Origin: Lactobacillus selangorensis
GTDB lineage: Bacteria; Bacillota; Bacilli; Lactobacillales; Lactobacillaceae
NCBI RefSeq assembly: GCF_001437205.1
Contig: NZ_JQAZ01000001.1
Location: 372,001-436,000 of the forward strand
Length of the DNA stretch: 64,000 bases
Reading direction: 5' to 3'
Made by a program: the position numbers and the translations under genes. The notes beneath the pieces were generated by a model that was given only the letters and a program-made list of their open reading frames with translations, made no database searches and was not told where the DNA came from. Position 1 is the stretch's first letter, and every line of letters starts with the position of its first letter. This document shows positions 54,910 to 63,564 of this stretch, piece after piece.

Positions 54910-55546
54910 CCCCATCGCCTCCTTCGAGTGCTGCAACTTGATAGATCTGATCGGCAATCTTGCGGGCAAAATCAAGGTCATGGGTAACAACCAACTGGGT
55001 TACGCCGTCTGCCTTCAGATCGAGCAGCAGTTCCGCCACCTCATCCCGCATCGCCGGGTCCAAAGCCGAAGTCGGCTCATCATACGCCAGAATCTGCGGC
55101 TGCATTGCTAAAGCACGAGCAATCGCGACCCGCTGCTTTTGCCCGCCGGATAATTGGTATGGATACTGCTGGGCATGCTGCGTCAAACCGAGTTTGCTTA
55201 ACAAGTCCGCCGTCCGCTGCTTCAAAGTTGCCGGGTCCTCTTTTAAAACGAGCTGGGGTGCCAATGTAACGTTTTGATCAACCGTCAGCTGCGGAAACAA
55301 CTGAAAATCTTGGAAAACAACACCAATGGCACCTTGTTCACTCATCGGATCGTATTCCTTGCCGTCAAGGAGGAATTGGCCAGCATCGACGCTGGTCAAG
55401 CCGGTGATGGCCCGCAGCAATGTCGTTTTACCGGCGCCGCTCGGTCCGACAATACATAAAATATCGCCGTTGGGAATTGTTAAATTGACATCGTCCAAAA
55501 TCCGACGATCACCGAAGTTTTTTGAAATTCCTTTTAATTCAAGCAT
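54893..55546 (-). CDS. Amino acid ABC transporter, ATP-binding protein
   Basis: A 217-aa ABC ATPase of the polar amino acid uptake group. It has Walker A GPSGAGKTT (34-42), the Q-loop VVFQDFQLFPQLTV, the signature LSGGQKQRVAIARAL, Walker B ILAYDEPTSALDP and the H-loop VVTHDLDFA. The ATG at 55546 follows AAAGGAGG. The C-terminus is short and Gly/Asp-rich. It works with the permease upstream and the lipoprotein downstream in the same T-box-controlled operon. Confidence 0.95.
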   Translation of the reverse strand: MLELKGISKNFGDRRILDDVNLTIPNGDILCIVGPSGAGKTTLLRAITGLTSVDAGQFLLDGKEYDPMSEQGAIGVVFQDFQLFPQLTVDQNVTLAPQLVLKEDPATLKQRTADLLSKLGLTQHAQQYPYQLSGGQKQRVAIARALAMQPQILAYDEPTSALDPAMRDEVAELLLDLKADGVTQLVVTHDLDFARKIADQIYQVAALEGGDGDAQSR

Positions 55547-55564
55547 TTCTTATTCCTCCTTTGC

Positions 55565-56221
55565 TTACCGATAAAAACTATAGTGCTGTTCGATTTTCTT
55601 TAACCCATACGTCAGAACGGCGGTCATCAGCAAATAGACAACTGCCACCAACAGCAATGGCACTAAGCTGACATCACGAGCACTGGCCACGTTTCCGGCC
55701 CGTAACAAATCGCCTAACCCGATGACATACACCAACGAGGAATCCTTGATTAAATTGATGACTTCATTGCCGATGGAAGGCAGCACGATTTTATTGACCT
55801 GCGGAATGATGATTTTACGTAACGTTTGCGTATAGGACAAACGCAAGACCTTTGCGGCTTCGTATTGGCCGGGATCAATCGATTGAAAACCTCCTCTGAA
55901 TATCTCGGCAAAATAAGCAGCATAGTTCAATACAAAGGCAAAGAGTGCAGCATTATAACGGGGAAAGACAATGCCGATAATTGGCAGCCCATAAAAGACA
56001 AAAATCAGCTGCAGCAGCAATGGGGTCCCCCGCATCAGCCAAATATAAAAATTCAACCCGTACCGCAATAATCGCAGTAAAAACCGGCGGCTGCGCTGCG
56101 AAATTCCCAAGCTGACAAGAATCCCTAACGGAATGGCTAAAATCAATGTCAATCCAAAAATGCTTAATGTCATTTCGGCACCGCTTAATAAGGATGGTGC
56201 AATTTCAAGAATATATTTCAT
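55565..56221 (-). CDS. Amino acid ABC transporter, permease
   Basis: A 218-aa permease of the HisM/GlnP type with about five hydrophobic segments. The family blocks LSIFGLTLILAIPLGILVSL, MRGTPLLLQLIFVFYGLP and the EAA loop YAAYFAEIFRGGFQSIDPGQ are clear. It is the first gene of the permease-ATPase-lipoprotein operon behind the T-box leader. The ATG at 56221 follows AAGGAG, 22 bases after the second T-box terminator. Confidence 0.95.
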   Translation of the reverse strand: MKYILEIAPSLLSGAEMTLSIFGLTLILAIPLGILVSLGISQRSRRFLLRLLRYGLNFYIWLMRGTPLLLQLIFVFYGLPIIGIVFPRYNAALFAFVLNYAAYFAEIFRGGFQSIDPGQYEAAKVLRLSYTQTLRKIIIPQVNKIVLPSIGNEVINLIKDSSLVYVIGLGDLLRAGNVASARDVSLVPLLLVAVVYLLMTAVLTYGLKKIEQHYSFYR

Positions 56222-56242
56222 GGCGATCTCCTTCTTTCATAC

Positions 56243-56302
56243 AAAAAAACGTCCTTTAAAGAATAATTTCTTTAAAGGACGTTCACACGTGGTTCCACCT
56301 TT
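56243..56302 (-). ncRNA. Second T-box antiterminator/terminator module without its own stem I
   Basis: On the minus strand a second T-box sequence, AGGTGGAACCACG (56300-56288), is followed by terminator AACGTCCTTTAAAGAA / TTCTTTAAAGGACGTT with a U-tract (56243-56283). Only about 45 bases separate it from the first terminator, too little for a specifier stem I. It thus appears to be a duplicated decision module served by the stem I of the upstream T-box, or a remnant of a once complete second T-box. Confidence 0.85.
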
Positions 56303-56345
56303 ATTTGCTTTTTGTTCACACAAAAAACCTCATGCAGTTCCTAAC

Positions 56346-56604
56346 AAAAAAGCACCCACTCGAATCAATCTAGATTCAAGAGGGTGCGTCGGCACGGTTC
56401 CACCTCAAGGTTTATGACCTTCTCACAAAGGCCACCTTATGTAGTTGTTAAGAACTACGGCGATAACGAGCCCACCGAAACGACCTACTTCATTCAATCG
56501 TTTGCTCACAGACGTGTGTTCGTCCACTTGTGTTTTTCCCTTGCACCAACCGGGAAATCTCTGTTGGAACCCAAGTGCCTACTTTTTCTGCTCAACGTTT
56601 TATT
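56346..56604 (-). ncRNA. T-box leader of the amino acid ABC transporter (probable histidine specifier)
   Basis: A complete T-box on the minus strand. Stem I has the conserved AGAGA and GGTTGGTGCAAG (about 56563-56540) and a CACTTG/CAAGTG helix. In the 3' side of the specifier loop GAACACACG (56521-56513) offers CAC, a histidine codon (56518-56516). The T-box sequence AGGTGGAACCGTGC is at 56405-56392. Terminator GCACCCTCTTGAATC / GATTCGAGTGGGTGC with a U-tract (56346-56387) follows. T-box control of histidine uptake systems is known in Lactobacillales; the codon assignment is by eye. Confidence 0.88.
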
Positions 56605-56611
56605 TTCATTT

Positions 56612-56640
56612 AGTGTAGTGGTTCAAAAAGACTTTGTCAA
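56612..56640 (-). promoter_or_regulatory. Promoter of the T-box/ABC transporter operon
   Basis: Consensus TTGACA (56635-56640), a 17-bp spacer and TACACT (56612-56617) on the minus strand, starting four bases after the minD stop codon. Confidence 0.75.
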
Positions 56641-56643
56641 ACT

Positions 56644-57444
56644 TTATTTGCGATTGCGATGGAACAGCCGCTGCCAGAAGGATGGCTTGGCTTCTTTCAA
56701 AGTCATTAACGGCACTGACTCGCCCAGCAGCCGCCGGGCAATGTTGCGGTAGCATTTGCTGGCATTGTCCTTGGGGTCCAATGCAACAGGCTGCCCTTTG
56801 TTGGACATCCGAATGACGGCATCATCATCAAAGACGATGCCCAATAAGTCAACCGACAGGTGCTTTGTAATTTCATCGACATCCATCGTATCGCCGTCAT
56901 TCATCATATGTTTCTTGATTCGGTTGATGACCAGACGCGGTGCAATCTTCATTTCCCGTTCTTCAAGGAGTCCGACGACACGATCAGCATCACTGACCGC
57001 TGAAATTTCCGGCGTTGTGACAACAATCGCCCCATCAGCACCGGCAACGGCATTCTTAAACCCTTGTTCGATTCCAGCTGGGCAGTCCAAAAGAATAAAG
57101 TCAAAATCAGGCCGTAATTCATCGACAATCTGCGTTACCTGTTCAGGTGTCAGCGCATCTTTATCCGTATTTTGGGCGGCCGGCAGCAAATAAAGGTTAT
57201 CTTCGAAGCGCTTATCTTTAATCAGAGCTTGATTGATTCGAGCCCGGCCATTCGCCACATCCACAATATCGTAGATGATCCGATTGCCCAGTCCTAAGAC
57301 CACATCCAAATTCCGCAGTCCGATATCCAAGTCCACTAAGCATACTTTTTTGTCTAACAGCGCTAACGCCGTCCCAATATTGGCAGTCGATGTTGTTTTG
57401 CCAACACCGCCCTTACCTGATGTCACAACAATTGATGTCCCCAT
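56644..57444 (-). CDS. minD: Septum site-determining protein MinD
   Basis: MinD (266 aa) is a membrane-associated ATPase that, with MinC, prevents FtsZ assembly away from midcell. The deviant Walker A is KGGVGKTT (11-18), with VCLVDLDIGLRNLDVVLGL and FILLDCPAGIEQGF further on. The C-terminal amphipathic membrane-targeting helix is SFWQRLFHRNRK. No minE is in the window, and DivIVA (at 38945) is the likely spatial cue. The ATG shares one base with the minC stop. Confidence 0.97.
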   Translation of the reverse strand: MGTSIVVTSGKGGVGKTTSTANIGTALALLDKKVCLVDLDIGLRNLDVVLGLGNRIIYDIVDVANGRARINQALIKDKRFEDNLYLLPAAQNTDKDALTPEQVTQIVDELRPDFDFILLDCPAGIEQGFKNAVAGADGAIVVTTPEISAVSDADRVVGLLEEREMKIAPRLVINRIKKHMMNDGDTMDVDEITKHLSVDLLGIVFDDDAVIRMSNKGQPVALDPKDNASKCYRNIARRLLGESVPLMTLKEAKPSFWQRLFHRNRK

Positions 57445-58115
57445 TACCGGTCTTCCTCCATCTCATAATTCAGTTTCGTCTTTAATGTCTTTAATGACGC
57501 GACGTCACTATGATCAAGCAGATGCAGTTCGTTGATATAGCTCAGCGTCGTATTGGTATATTTTTGTTCATCCGGGTCAATGATTTCAATCGCATCGCCG
57601 ATCCGCAACTGGGTTGCATGGCTCAGATCGCCGATTACAACGGCATCTGCATGGTCGGGAAAACCAGCTTGGATGATGCCATTGACATCTCCTAGAATAA
57701 AGAGATTGCCAGTTGTCCGTAAGGTCCCGCCGGCGTGAAGCGAGCCGATAAACAGTACATCCCCTTCACGATCAATTTCCTGACCGCTGCGAATGACCCG
57801 ATTCTCAACGTGCAGATTGTCACGTTCTTTTTCAGCCTTTGCGGCGGCAATCGTCATCACATCGGAACGGATTCCTCGCAGCTCAAACTGCGAAAACTGT
57901 GCCACAATTTTAGTGACGCGATCCTGTTCATCAGCTGTCAGCAGACGGTCGCCCGTTGCCAATACGAATTGAAGCGGTTCTTTGCGAGTGGGTTCCTCAC
58001 TTTGCAAATGGCGTAAGAGCTGTTCGAACTCAAGCAGACAGGTGTTTAAATCCGCTGCTGCGTCCATAACGATTTCATAACCTTCCTTGCGTCCTTTTAA
58101 TGCCACATTACTCAT
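57444..58115 (-). CDS. minC: Septum site-determining protein MinC
   Basis: MinC (223 aa) inhibits FtsZ polymerisation. The N-terminal domain begins NVALKGRKEGYEIVMD. The C-terminal beta-helix domain has NRVIRSGQEIDREGDVLFIG and SLHAGGTLRTTGNLFILGDV, which bind MinD. No good Shine-Dalgarno is at normal distance from ATG 58115 (GAGGGGG is 13 bases away). It lies between mreD and minD, the usual lactobacillar order. Confidence 0.95.
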   Translation of the reverse strand: MSNVALKGRKEGYEIVMDAAADLNTCLLEFEQLLRHLQSEEPTRKEPLQFVLATGDRLLTADEQDRVTKIVAQFSQFELRGIRSDVMTIAAAKAEKERDNLHVENRVIRSGQEIDREGDVLFIGSLHAGGTLRTTGNLFILGDVNGIIQAGFPDHADAVVIGDLSHATQLRIGDAIEIIDPDEQKYTNTTLSYINELHLLDHSDVASLKTLKTKLNYEMEEDR

Positions 58116-58170
58116 TGCTTCGTGTGAACCCCCTCATTTGGTCCGAATCTGTATCCACAAATTCGAACCG

Positions 58171-58695
58171 CTATTCTTCTACTTCTATTCTAACCAATAA
58201 CCGAGTCAACGGGACAGCCAAAATGAAAAAGATGACTAAATTCAAAATCAATGTTGGTGCCAGCACATCAACCATAAATGTCGATAAAGCAACCGTCGTT
58301 AACCCAATCATCGTATTCGCCGCATACACACAAATTTCAAAAACGGCCGCAACGATGACATAAACCAGGCTCAATGACCAGAAAGCATTCGGCAAATAGG
58401 GCTGGACCACTTTCAACAAATAAACAACCATCGGCAGGATAAAAGCATAAATACCAATCACGCCAGTAAAGAAGCTGTCATACAGAATACCAATCAATAA
58501 GGCATACCAAATCAGCCACTTTTCTTGCGGCAGCGCATACACAGCCAGCACAAAACCCAATAACATCAGTCGAATAATAATGGCCACCTGACCGTGGTAC
58601 AAGAGCGGCGAAAAGACATGGCTAATCGCCCCATCGAGCAGCATCAGGACAAAAATCCCCAGCGGCAAAAAGTAGCGATTGCGTAAATTCGTCAT
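58171..58695 (-). CDS. mreD: Rod shape-determining protein MreD
   Basis: MreD (174 aa) is an integral membrane protein of the elongasome with about five hydrophobic segments. Blocks are LLDGAISHVFSPLL and LIGILYDSFFTGVIGIYAF. The ATG at 58695 has GGGAGG eight bases upstream, inside the end of mreC, and follows the mreC stop by one base, so the two are coupled. It completes mreBCD. Confidence 0.93.
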   Translation of the reverse strand: MTNLRNRYFLPLGIFVLMLLDGAISHVFSPLLYHGQVAIIIRLMLLGFVLAVYALPQEKWLIWYALLIGILYDSFFTGVIGIYAFILPMVVYLLKVVQPYLPNAFWSLSLVYVIVAAVFEICVYAANTMIGLTTVALSTFMVDVLAPTLILNLVIFFILAVPLTRLLVRIEVEE

Positions 58696-58696
58696 T

Positions 58697-59557
58697 TTAC
58701 TGGCCTCCCATCTCACGATGGATGACAGTGACAACCGTAAAGTTATTCAAATCAGTCGCCGGTTTCAAATAAATGGAAGAAGCTAAACCATAATCATCCT
58801 TTTTGATAGTTTGAACCGTCCCGATAAAGAGGCCTTTCGGTGTGCGGCCGCCTAAACCGGAAGTCGTCACCTTATCGCCCTTTTTAATGCCTTTATTGGT
58901 GTTCAATTGGCTCATGATCAATTCTTTGGAATTGGCATCATAGCCGCTGATAATCCCATTGACACGTTTACCGTCTTTTGTAGTCACTTCGGCGGCAAAT
59001 TTGTCGCTGTTTTTATTCGTGGTTGAAATCAATTCAACTTTTGAATTCGATTTATTGACTTCAACGACCCGTCCGATCAGTCCGGATCCAGACATAACCG
59101 GCATATTCTTGGCAACGCCGCTGACACTGCCTTTATTGATAACGACCTGATTCTGCCAATTGTCAGGAGAACGTGATAAAACGGCAGCCGAAATCTGCGT
59201 ATAGTCAGTCAGCGTATCATTCAGCTTGAGCTGCTTTTTCAGTTCCTTATTTTCAGTCCGTAATGTCTGGGCGGTCACCTTGGTCTGAGCCAGTTGATCT
59301 AATTGTTTCTTTAATTTTTCATTCTCTTCGTAGGTATTGAAAAGATTAGAGAATGATTCCGTTCCTTTTTGTAACCCGTTTGCAGGCACGGCAATTACCC
59401 GGTCCGCAAAACCGACCATATCATTGCCGAATTGTTGGACAAGCGAAGGCGACTCACGCCGGTTCCGCACGCCCAGTGTTACGGCAATCATACTGATCGC
59501 AACGATGACGGCGATCAGTAAGACGATCAGTTTTTTATTTGAAAAAAACTTCTGCAT
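58697..59557 (-). CDS. mreC: Rod shape-determining protein MreC
   Basis: MreC (286 aa) is a bitopic protein that activates the elongation synthases. One N-terminal transmembrane segment (8-29), a coiled coil (about 75-112) and two beta domains (SRSPDNWQNQVVINKGS; GLIGRVVEVNKSNSKVELI) are typical. The ATG at 59557 follows GGAGG. A small perfect hairpin separates it from mreB. Confidence 0.96.
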   Translation of the reverse strand: MQKFFSNKKLIVLLIAVIVAISMIAVTLGVRNRRESPSLVQQFGNDMVGFADRVIAVPANGLQKGTESFSNLFNTYEENEKLKKQLDQLAQTKVTAQTLRTENKELKKQLKLNDTLTDYTQISAAVLSRSPDNWQNQVVINKGSVSGVAKNMPVMSGSGLIGRVVEVNKSNSKVELISTTNKNSDKFAAEVTTKDGKRVNGIISGYDANSKELIMSQLNTNKGIKKGDKVTTSGLGGRTPKGLFIGTVQTIKKDDYGLASSIYLKPATDLNNFTVVTVIHREMGGQ

Positions 59558-59596
59558 GCCAATCCTCCAACCTTCGTAATGATGAGATACGAATTA

Positions 59597-59615
59597 GGCT
59601 GGGAAAATCCCAGCC
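59597..59615. repeat. Perfect 8-bp hairpin between mreB and mreC
   Basis: GGCTGGGA-AAA-TCCCAGCC is a GC-rich stem with a three-base loop right after the mreB stop. It lacks a U-tract on the minus strand, so it is more likely an mRNA processing or stability element, or a leaky terminator setting the ratio of MreB to MreCD. Confidence 0.5.
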
Positions 59616-59622
59616 CAATTGT

Positions 59623-60630
59623 TTATCTATTCTTTTTCATAACGTCGATATTCTTCAAAGATTCACCGGTACCAATTGCAACGCAATCGAGTGGATCCTG
59701 GGCAATGAAGACAGGCACTTTTGTAGCTTCGGAGATGACATCCGGCAAGTTTTTAAGCAAGGCGCCGCCGCCAGTCAGAACGATCCCATGATCGATCACA
59801 TCGGCCGCAATTTCGGGTGATGTTTCTTCAAGCGTTTCTTTGATGGCAGTAATGATTTCATCAACCACTTCTTTGATGGCAGTCGCAATGTCAGTTGCTG
59901 AAATATCGATCGACTTTGGTAAGCCGGAAATCAAATCACGGCCGCGAATAGTCATATTGTCGATATCTTTGGCTTTTTCGATTGAAGCGGAACCGATTTG
60001 AATCTTGATTTGTTCAGCAGTCCGTTCACCGATCAGCAAGTTGAAGTTCTGGCGGATATAAGACACAATCGCATCATCAATCTTGTCGCCGGCCATCCGG
60101 ATGGAACGGCTGGAAACGATGCCGCCTAAAGAGATTGTGGCAACATCTGTTGTCCCGCCACCAATATCAACAACCATACTGCCGGTTGGATCCATAACAG
60201 GCAAACCAGCACCGATTGCAGCTGCAAACGGTTCTTCAATCACATAAGCATCACGGGCACCGGCAACCTTGGTCGCATCGATAACAGCCCGTTTTTCAAC
60301 TTCAGTCACGCCGCTTGGAACACAGACCATGACGAATGGTTTGGCGTTTGAATGGCCAGTTGCTTTTTCAATAAAATATTTCATCATCGCAGCGGTCGTG
60401 TCATAATCGGCGATCACGCCGTCTTTCATCGGTCGGATGGCAACAATGCTGGCCGGTGTGCGGCCAATCATATCCCGTGCTTCGGAACCGACCGAAATGA
60501 CTTCTCCCGTTTGAGTATTTTTAGCAACGACGGAAGGTTCACGTAAAACAATTCCTTTTCCATCGATGTAGACTAATGTGTTGGCGGTACCGAGATCAAT
60601 ACCAATATTTTTAGTTCCTATTCCAAACAC
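59623..60630 (-). CDS. mreB: Rod shape-determining protein MreB
   Basis: MreB (335 aa) is the actin-like ATPase that guides lateral wall synthesis. It has [16 protein letters not shown] (phosphate 1), [13 protein letters not shown] (phosphate 2) and the adenosine motif [14 protein letters not shown]. The start is GTG at 60630 (FGIGTKN follows), with AAGGAG nine bases upstream; an in-frame TTG at 60648 lies upstream of the site and is rejected. Presence of mreBCD fits a rod-shaped cell. Confidence 0.97.
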   Translation of the reverse strand: MFGIGTKNIGIDLGTANTLVYIDGKGIVLREPSVVAKNTQTGEVISVGSEARDMIGRTPASIVAIRPMKDGVIADYDTTAAMMKYFIEKATGHSNAKPFVMVCVPSGVTEVEKRAVIDATKVAGARDAYVIEEPFAAAIGAGLPVMDPTGSMVVDIGGGTTDVATISLGGIVSSRSIRMAGDKIDDAIVSYIRQNFNLLIGERTAEQIKIQIGSASIEKAKDIDNMTIRGRDLISGLPKSIDISATDIATAIKEVVDEIITAIKETLEETSPEIAADVIDHGIVLTGGGALLKNLPDVISEATKVPVFIAQDPLDCVAIGTGESLKNIDVMKKNR

Positions 60631-60690
60631 GGCTTTTCTCTCCTTCAATTCCGATTCGTTTTCATACGTTAAATATTAACAATCAAAAGT

Positions 60691-60699
60691 ATTGTATCA
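60691..60699 (-). promoter_or_regulatory. Extended -10 promoter of mreB
   Basis: TGA-TACAAT on the minus strand, about 60 bases upstream of the GTG start. The -35 region is only T-rich. Confidence 0.5.
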
Positions 60700-60713
60700 T
60701 ATTTGTTGCCAAT

Positions 60714-60749
60714 AAAAAACGTATCTCCTTCTCTATATTAGGCGTTTTT
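60714..60749 (-). terminator. Possible weak terminator of radC
   Basis: AAAAACG and CGTTTTTT can pair over a loop of about 21 bases on the minus strand and end in a T-run. The stem is short and AT-rich. Confidence 0.35.
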
Positions 60750-60777
60750 CCGTGTTTGCAAATAAATTTAAGGGAAT

Positions 60778-61467
60778 TTAAACGTTTTTTAAGGCATTCG
60801 GCGTTTTCAGAAGCGACTCCGACCGTAACGAAACATAATTTTCACGGCCGACAATAATATGATCGAGCAGTTCGATACCCATCAATTGTCCGCATTCACT
60901 GACTCGTTGTGAAAACTGCAGATCATGCGCCGAAGGAGTTGCAATCCCGCTTGGATGATTGTGAACTAAGATGAAACGGGCCGCCGAATATTGGACCGCA
61001 TAATGAAAGATTTCACGAGGATGCGCTACCGAACAATTCAGGGTGCCCTGATACAATAGCTGCTGCTTGATGATTTGATTTTTGGTATCTAAATAAAGAC
61101 CAATCAGCATTTCTTGCGACTGATTGGCAAGGGTCGCCGCCATCTGTTCGCCGACCAATTGGCTTGACACCGCTAGTCCATACCGCCACTGCTGGGCCGC
61201 CTGTGTCCGCCGACCTAATTCGCATACGGCTGCCAATTGCTGGGCCTTAACAGGACCTATTCCGTCAACCGCAGCTAGTTCAGCTGGTGCCGCTTGGCTT
61301 AGCCCCCGCAATTCAGGAAAATGCCGCAATAGATTGGCGGCGACTTGTGTAACTGGAACTTGTTTTGTCCCGCTGCCTAAAATCACCGTCAGCAAATCGG
61401 CATTTTCTAACGCTGCGGCCCCATGTGCAGTTAATTCTTCACGTGCTGTTGATTTTTCATTTTTCAT
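60778..61467 (-). CDS. radC: RadC family JAMM-domain protein
   Basis: RadC/YicR-type protein (229 aa). A helix-hairpin-helix (VDGIGPVKAQQLAAV) precedes the JAB1/MPN domain, with the metal motif HNHPSG...S...D intact (HNHPSGIATPSAHDL). The name is historical; a role in DNA repair is not proven. The ATG at 61467 follows AGGAGG, which can be sequestered in a leader hairpin. It lies between a HAD phosphatase and mreB, the usual order. Confidence 0.94.
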   Translation of the reverse strand: MKNEKSTAREELTAHGAAALENADLLTVILGSGTKQVPVTQVAANLLRHFPELRGLSQAAPAELAAVDGIGPVKAQQLAAVCELGRRTQAAQQWRYGLAVSSQLVGEQMAATLANQSQEMLIGLYLDTKNQIIKQQLLYQGTLNCSVAHPREIFHYAVQYSAARFILVHNHPSGIATPSAHDLQFSQRVSECGQLMGIELLDHIIVGRENYVSLRSESLLKTPNALKNV

Positions 61468-61472
61468 AAAAA

Positions 61473-61505
61473 GGACCTCCTACGCATCCATTACGCAGGC
61501 GGTCC
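61473..61505 (-). promoter_or_regulatory. Hairpin that can hide the radC ribosome binding site
   Basis: On the minus strand GGACCGCCT (61505-61497) can pair with AGGAGGTCC (61481-61473), which is the radC Shine-Dalgarno region, with one mismatch and a 15-base loop. It lies just after the HAD gene stop. Confidence 0.4.
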
Positions 61506-61517
61506 ATTTTTTATTTT

Positions 61518-62165
61518 TTAATGCTGCTGCAGCCATGGAATGACGAAATCAAGCGAAGGAACAACCGCCGTCACTTCTTGCAATGTTTCTGGCGTCGGCT
61601 GAACCAGATCAGGCACCATGATCACTGGCAACTTGGCTCGATAAGCTGCTGTGACACCGGCTGGCGAGTCTTCGAGCACCAATGTTTCTTGATTCGGAGT
61701 GCCGAGCTTCTGCTGAGCAATTTGGAAGACTTGCGGATCTGGCTTGCCTTTGGTGACATCGGCCTCTGTAACCAGCTGATCGAAGCGATTGTCCAAATGA
61801 GTGATTTTCAGAAATGATTCCACCGTGTCTTTAAAATTGCTGGACGCAATAATTTTCTTCATCTGATGGGCATCGAGGTAGTCTAGCAACGGGATCAATC
61901 CCGGTTTTACTTTCAGTTTGCCAGCCGCAACCAGTTCATCGACTTTTTGATAAGTTAATTGAATAAACTGATCAGCTTGTGCCTGCGAGGCAAAGTGCTG
62001 TTCATAAAAGGCCCGCATCGTTGCATCGGGTGTTCCAATCAATTTCTGGTAATCAGCCTTTGAAACCGATAAGCCTAATTCGTGGCCGGCTGCAATATTA
62101 GCCTGCAAATATAAGTTTTCTGAGTCAAACATCAGACCATCCATATCAAAAATAACAGCTTGCAT
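61518..62165 (-). CDS. HAD family hydrolase (beta-phosphoglucomutase-like)
   Basis: A 215-aa HAD-superfamily phosphatase/phosphomutase. Motif I is FDMDGLMFDSE (D7, D9), motif II is IASSNF, and motif III/IV is KGKPDPQVF with LEDSPAGVTAA. The cap is helical, of the beta-phosphoglucomutase/DOG type. The substrate is unknown. The ATG shares one base with the folC stop, with AAGGAGGAG inside the end of folC, so it is translationally coupled to folC. Confidence 0.92.
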   Translation of the reverse strand: MQAVIFDMDGLMFDSENLYLQANIAAGHELGLSVSKADYQKLIGTPDATMRAFYEQHFASQAQADQFIQLTYQKVDELVAAGKLKVKPGLIPLLDYLDAHQMKKIIASSNFKDTVESFLKITHLDNRFDQLVTEADVTKGKPDPQVFQIAQQKLGTPNQETLVLEDSPAGVTAAYRAKLPVIMVPDLVQPTPETLQEVTAVVPSLDFVIPWLQQH

Positions 62166-63472
62166 TATTGCTCCTCCTTAAAATAACGACGGACATCCGA
62201 AATGAAATACAGCGACCCTGTAATCAGCAGCACATCTGAATCGCTCATCTGCTGCACAATTTGAACCAATCCCTGCGGCCACTGGTCGACAAAGTGCGTT
62301 GTCGGCTTCAAATACGGCGCATAATCAGCTTCTGACGCTGCTCTGGGGTTATCTGGGACAGTTGTGACAGTCAGCTGCAAATGCTCATTCTGAAGCAGCG
62401 GCAGGATCTTGTCGAGGGCTTTGTCCTTGAGTCCGGCATACAAAACAAAAAGATGCTGCTGGGCAAAGTTTTCACGGAGCACGCTTAACAACCCTTTGAT
62501 GCCAGGTTCGTTATGGGCCCCATCAAGAACAATCAATGGCCGTTCGTTGACTTTTTCCAACCGGCCGGCCCAGAACGCCTTTTTCAAAGCACGGCGAATG
62601 ACCTGTTCGTCTTCATCAATCTGACGGATTTTCAAAAAAACGAGGTAGGCTTCCAGCGCAACGGCGGCATTATCGACCTGATAAGCCCCGATCATCGGAA
62701 TCTCGAGCCCACGAAACCGGCGTTCGTCATTTTCAAAATCAAATTGTTCGGCCCAATTCGGGAGTGTCTGGCGCTGACTGGTCTGAAAATCACGATTGAG
62801 TGCATAGACTTGACTGTCACGTTCGGCAGCCTCTTTCAAAACGACGGCAGTGGCCTCATCCGGCAACTGTCCGATGACCGTTGGGTGGTGTGGCTTGATA
62901 ATCCCCGCCTTTTGATGGGCGATTTTGGCCAGCGTGTCGCCTAGCATCTGCATATGGTCCATCCCGACTGTTGTAATCACTGCGACAACAGGGGTGAGAA
63001 TATTGGTCGAATCATGCAGTCCTCCGATGCCGACTTCGATTAGCGCCACATCAACGTGCTCTTGGGCAAAATAAACAAAACATAAAGCGGTGATAAATTC
63101 AAATTCAGTCACGCCAAAATCCGGCTGCTGCTTTTGAAGCTGCTCGATCGTCGTGCCAACCAGATTGGTCAATTCAAGCAGCCGATCATCTGGAATCGAT
63201 TGATGATCGATCTGAAACCGTTCGTTGAAACGGGTCAAAAACGGCGACGTAAACATGCCAGTTTTCAAGCCGCTTTCTTGAAACAGCCAGCTTAGGTCAT
63301 TGACGACCGACCCTTTGCCATTGGTTCCAGTTACATGCACAATCTGCAGCAGGTCCTGCGGATTATCCAGCGCATCCATCAGCCGTGTCATTCGCTGCAA
63401 GCGGCCATCTTTCAGCAAACGGGGCCGACTATGAATATAGGCGACTGCATCTGCATATGCCGATAACTGCAT
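62165..63472 (-). CDS. folC: Folylpolyglutamate synthase / dihydrofolate synthase family
   Basis: FolC (435 aa) adds glutamates to folate and, in some bacteria, joins glutamate to dihydropteroate. It has the Mur-ligase-type ATP loop VHVTGTNGKGS (about 45-55), MFTSPFLTRFNERF, VGIGGLHDSTN and the C-terminal domain with VLDGAHNEPGI. The ATG at 63472 follows AAGGAAGTGA. It sits immediately after valS, as in many Firmicutes, separated by a strong terminator. Confidence 0.95.
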   Translation of the reverse strand: MQLSAYADAVAYIHSRPRLLKDGRLQRMTRLMDALDNPQDLLQIVHVTGTNGKGSVVNDLSWLFQESGLKTGMFTSPFLTRFNERFQIDHQSIPDDRLLELTNLVGTTIEQLQKQQPDFGVTEFEFITALCFVYFAQEHVDVALIEVGIGGLHDSTNILTPVVAVITTVGMDHMQMLGDTLAKIAHQKAGIIKPHHPTVIGQLPDEATAVVLKEAAERDSQVYALNRDFQTSQRQTLPNWAEQFDFENDERRFRGLEIPMIGAYQVDNAAVALEAYLVFLKIRQIDEDEQVIRRALKKAFWAGRLEKVNERPLIVLDGAHNEPGIKGLLSVLRENFAQQHLFVLYAGLKDKALDKILPLLQNEHLQLTVTTVPDNPRAASEADYAPYLKPTTHFVDQWPQGLVQIVQQMSDSDVLLITGSLYFISDVRRYFKEEQ

Positions 63473-63517
63473 CCAATCACTTCCTTTTGATAAGTGTCAT
63501 TGCTTTAAATCTAACAT

Positions 63518-63556
63518 AAAAAACAGTCCTGGCAAACAATATTTGCCAAGACTGTT
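63518..63556 (-). terminator. Rho-independent terminator of valS
   Basis: AACAGTCTTGGCAAA and TTTGCCAGGACTGTT form a long stem with one G-U on the minus strand, followed by a T-run. Confidence 0.92.
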
Positions 63557-63564
63557 CAAAAGAA

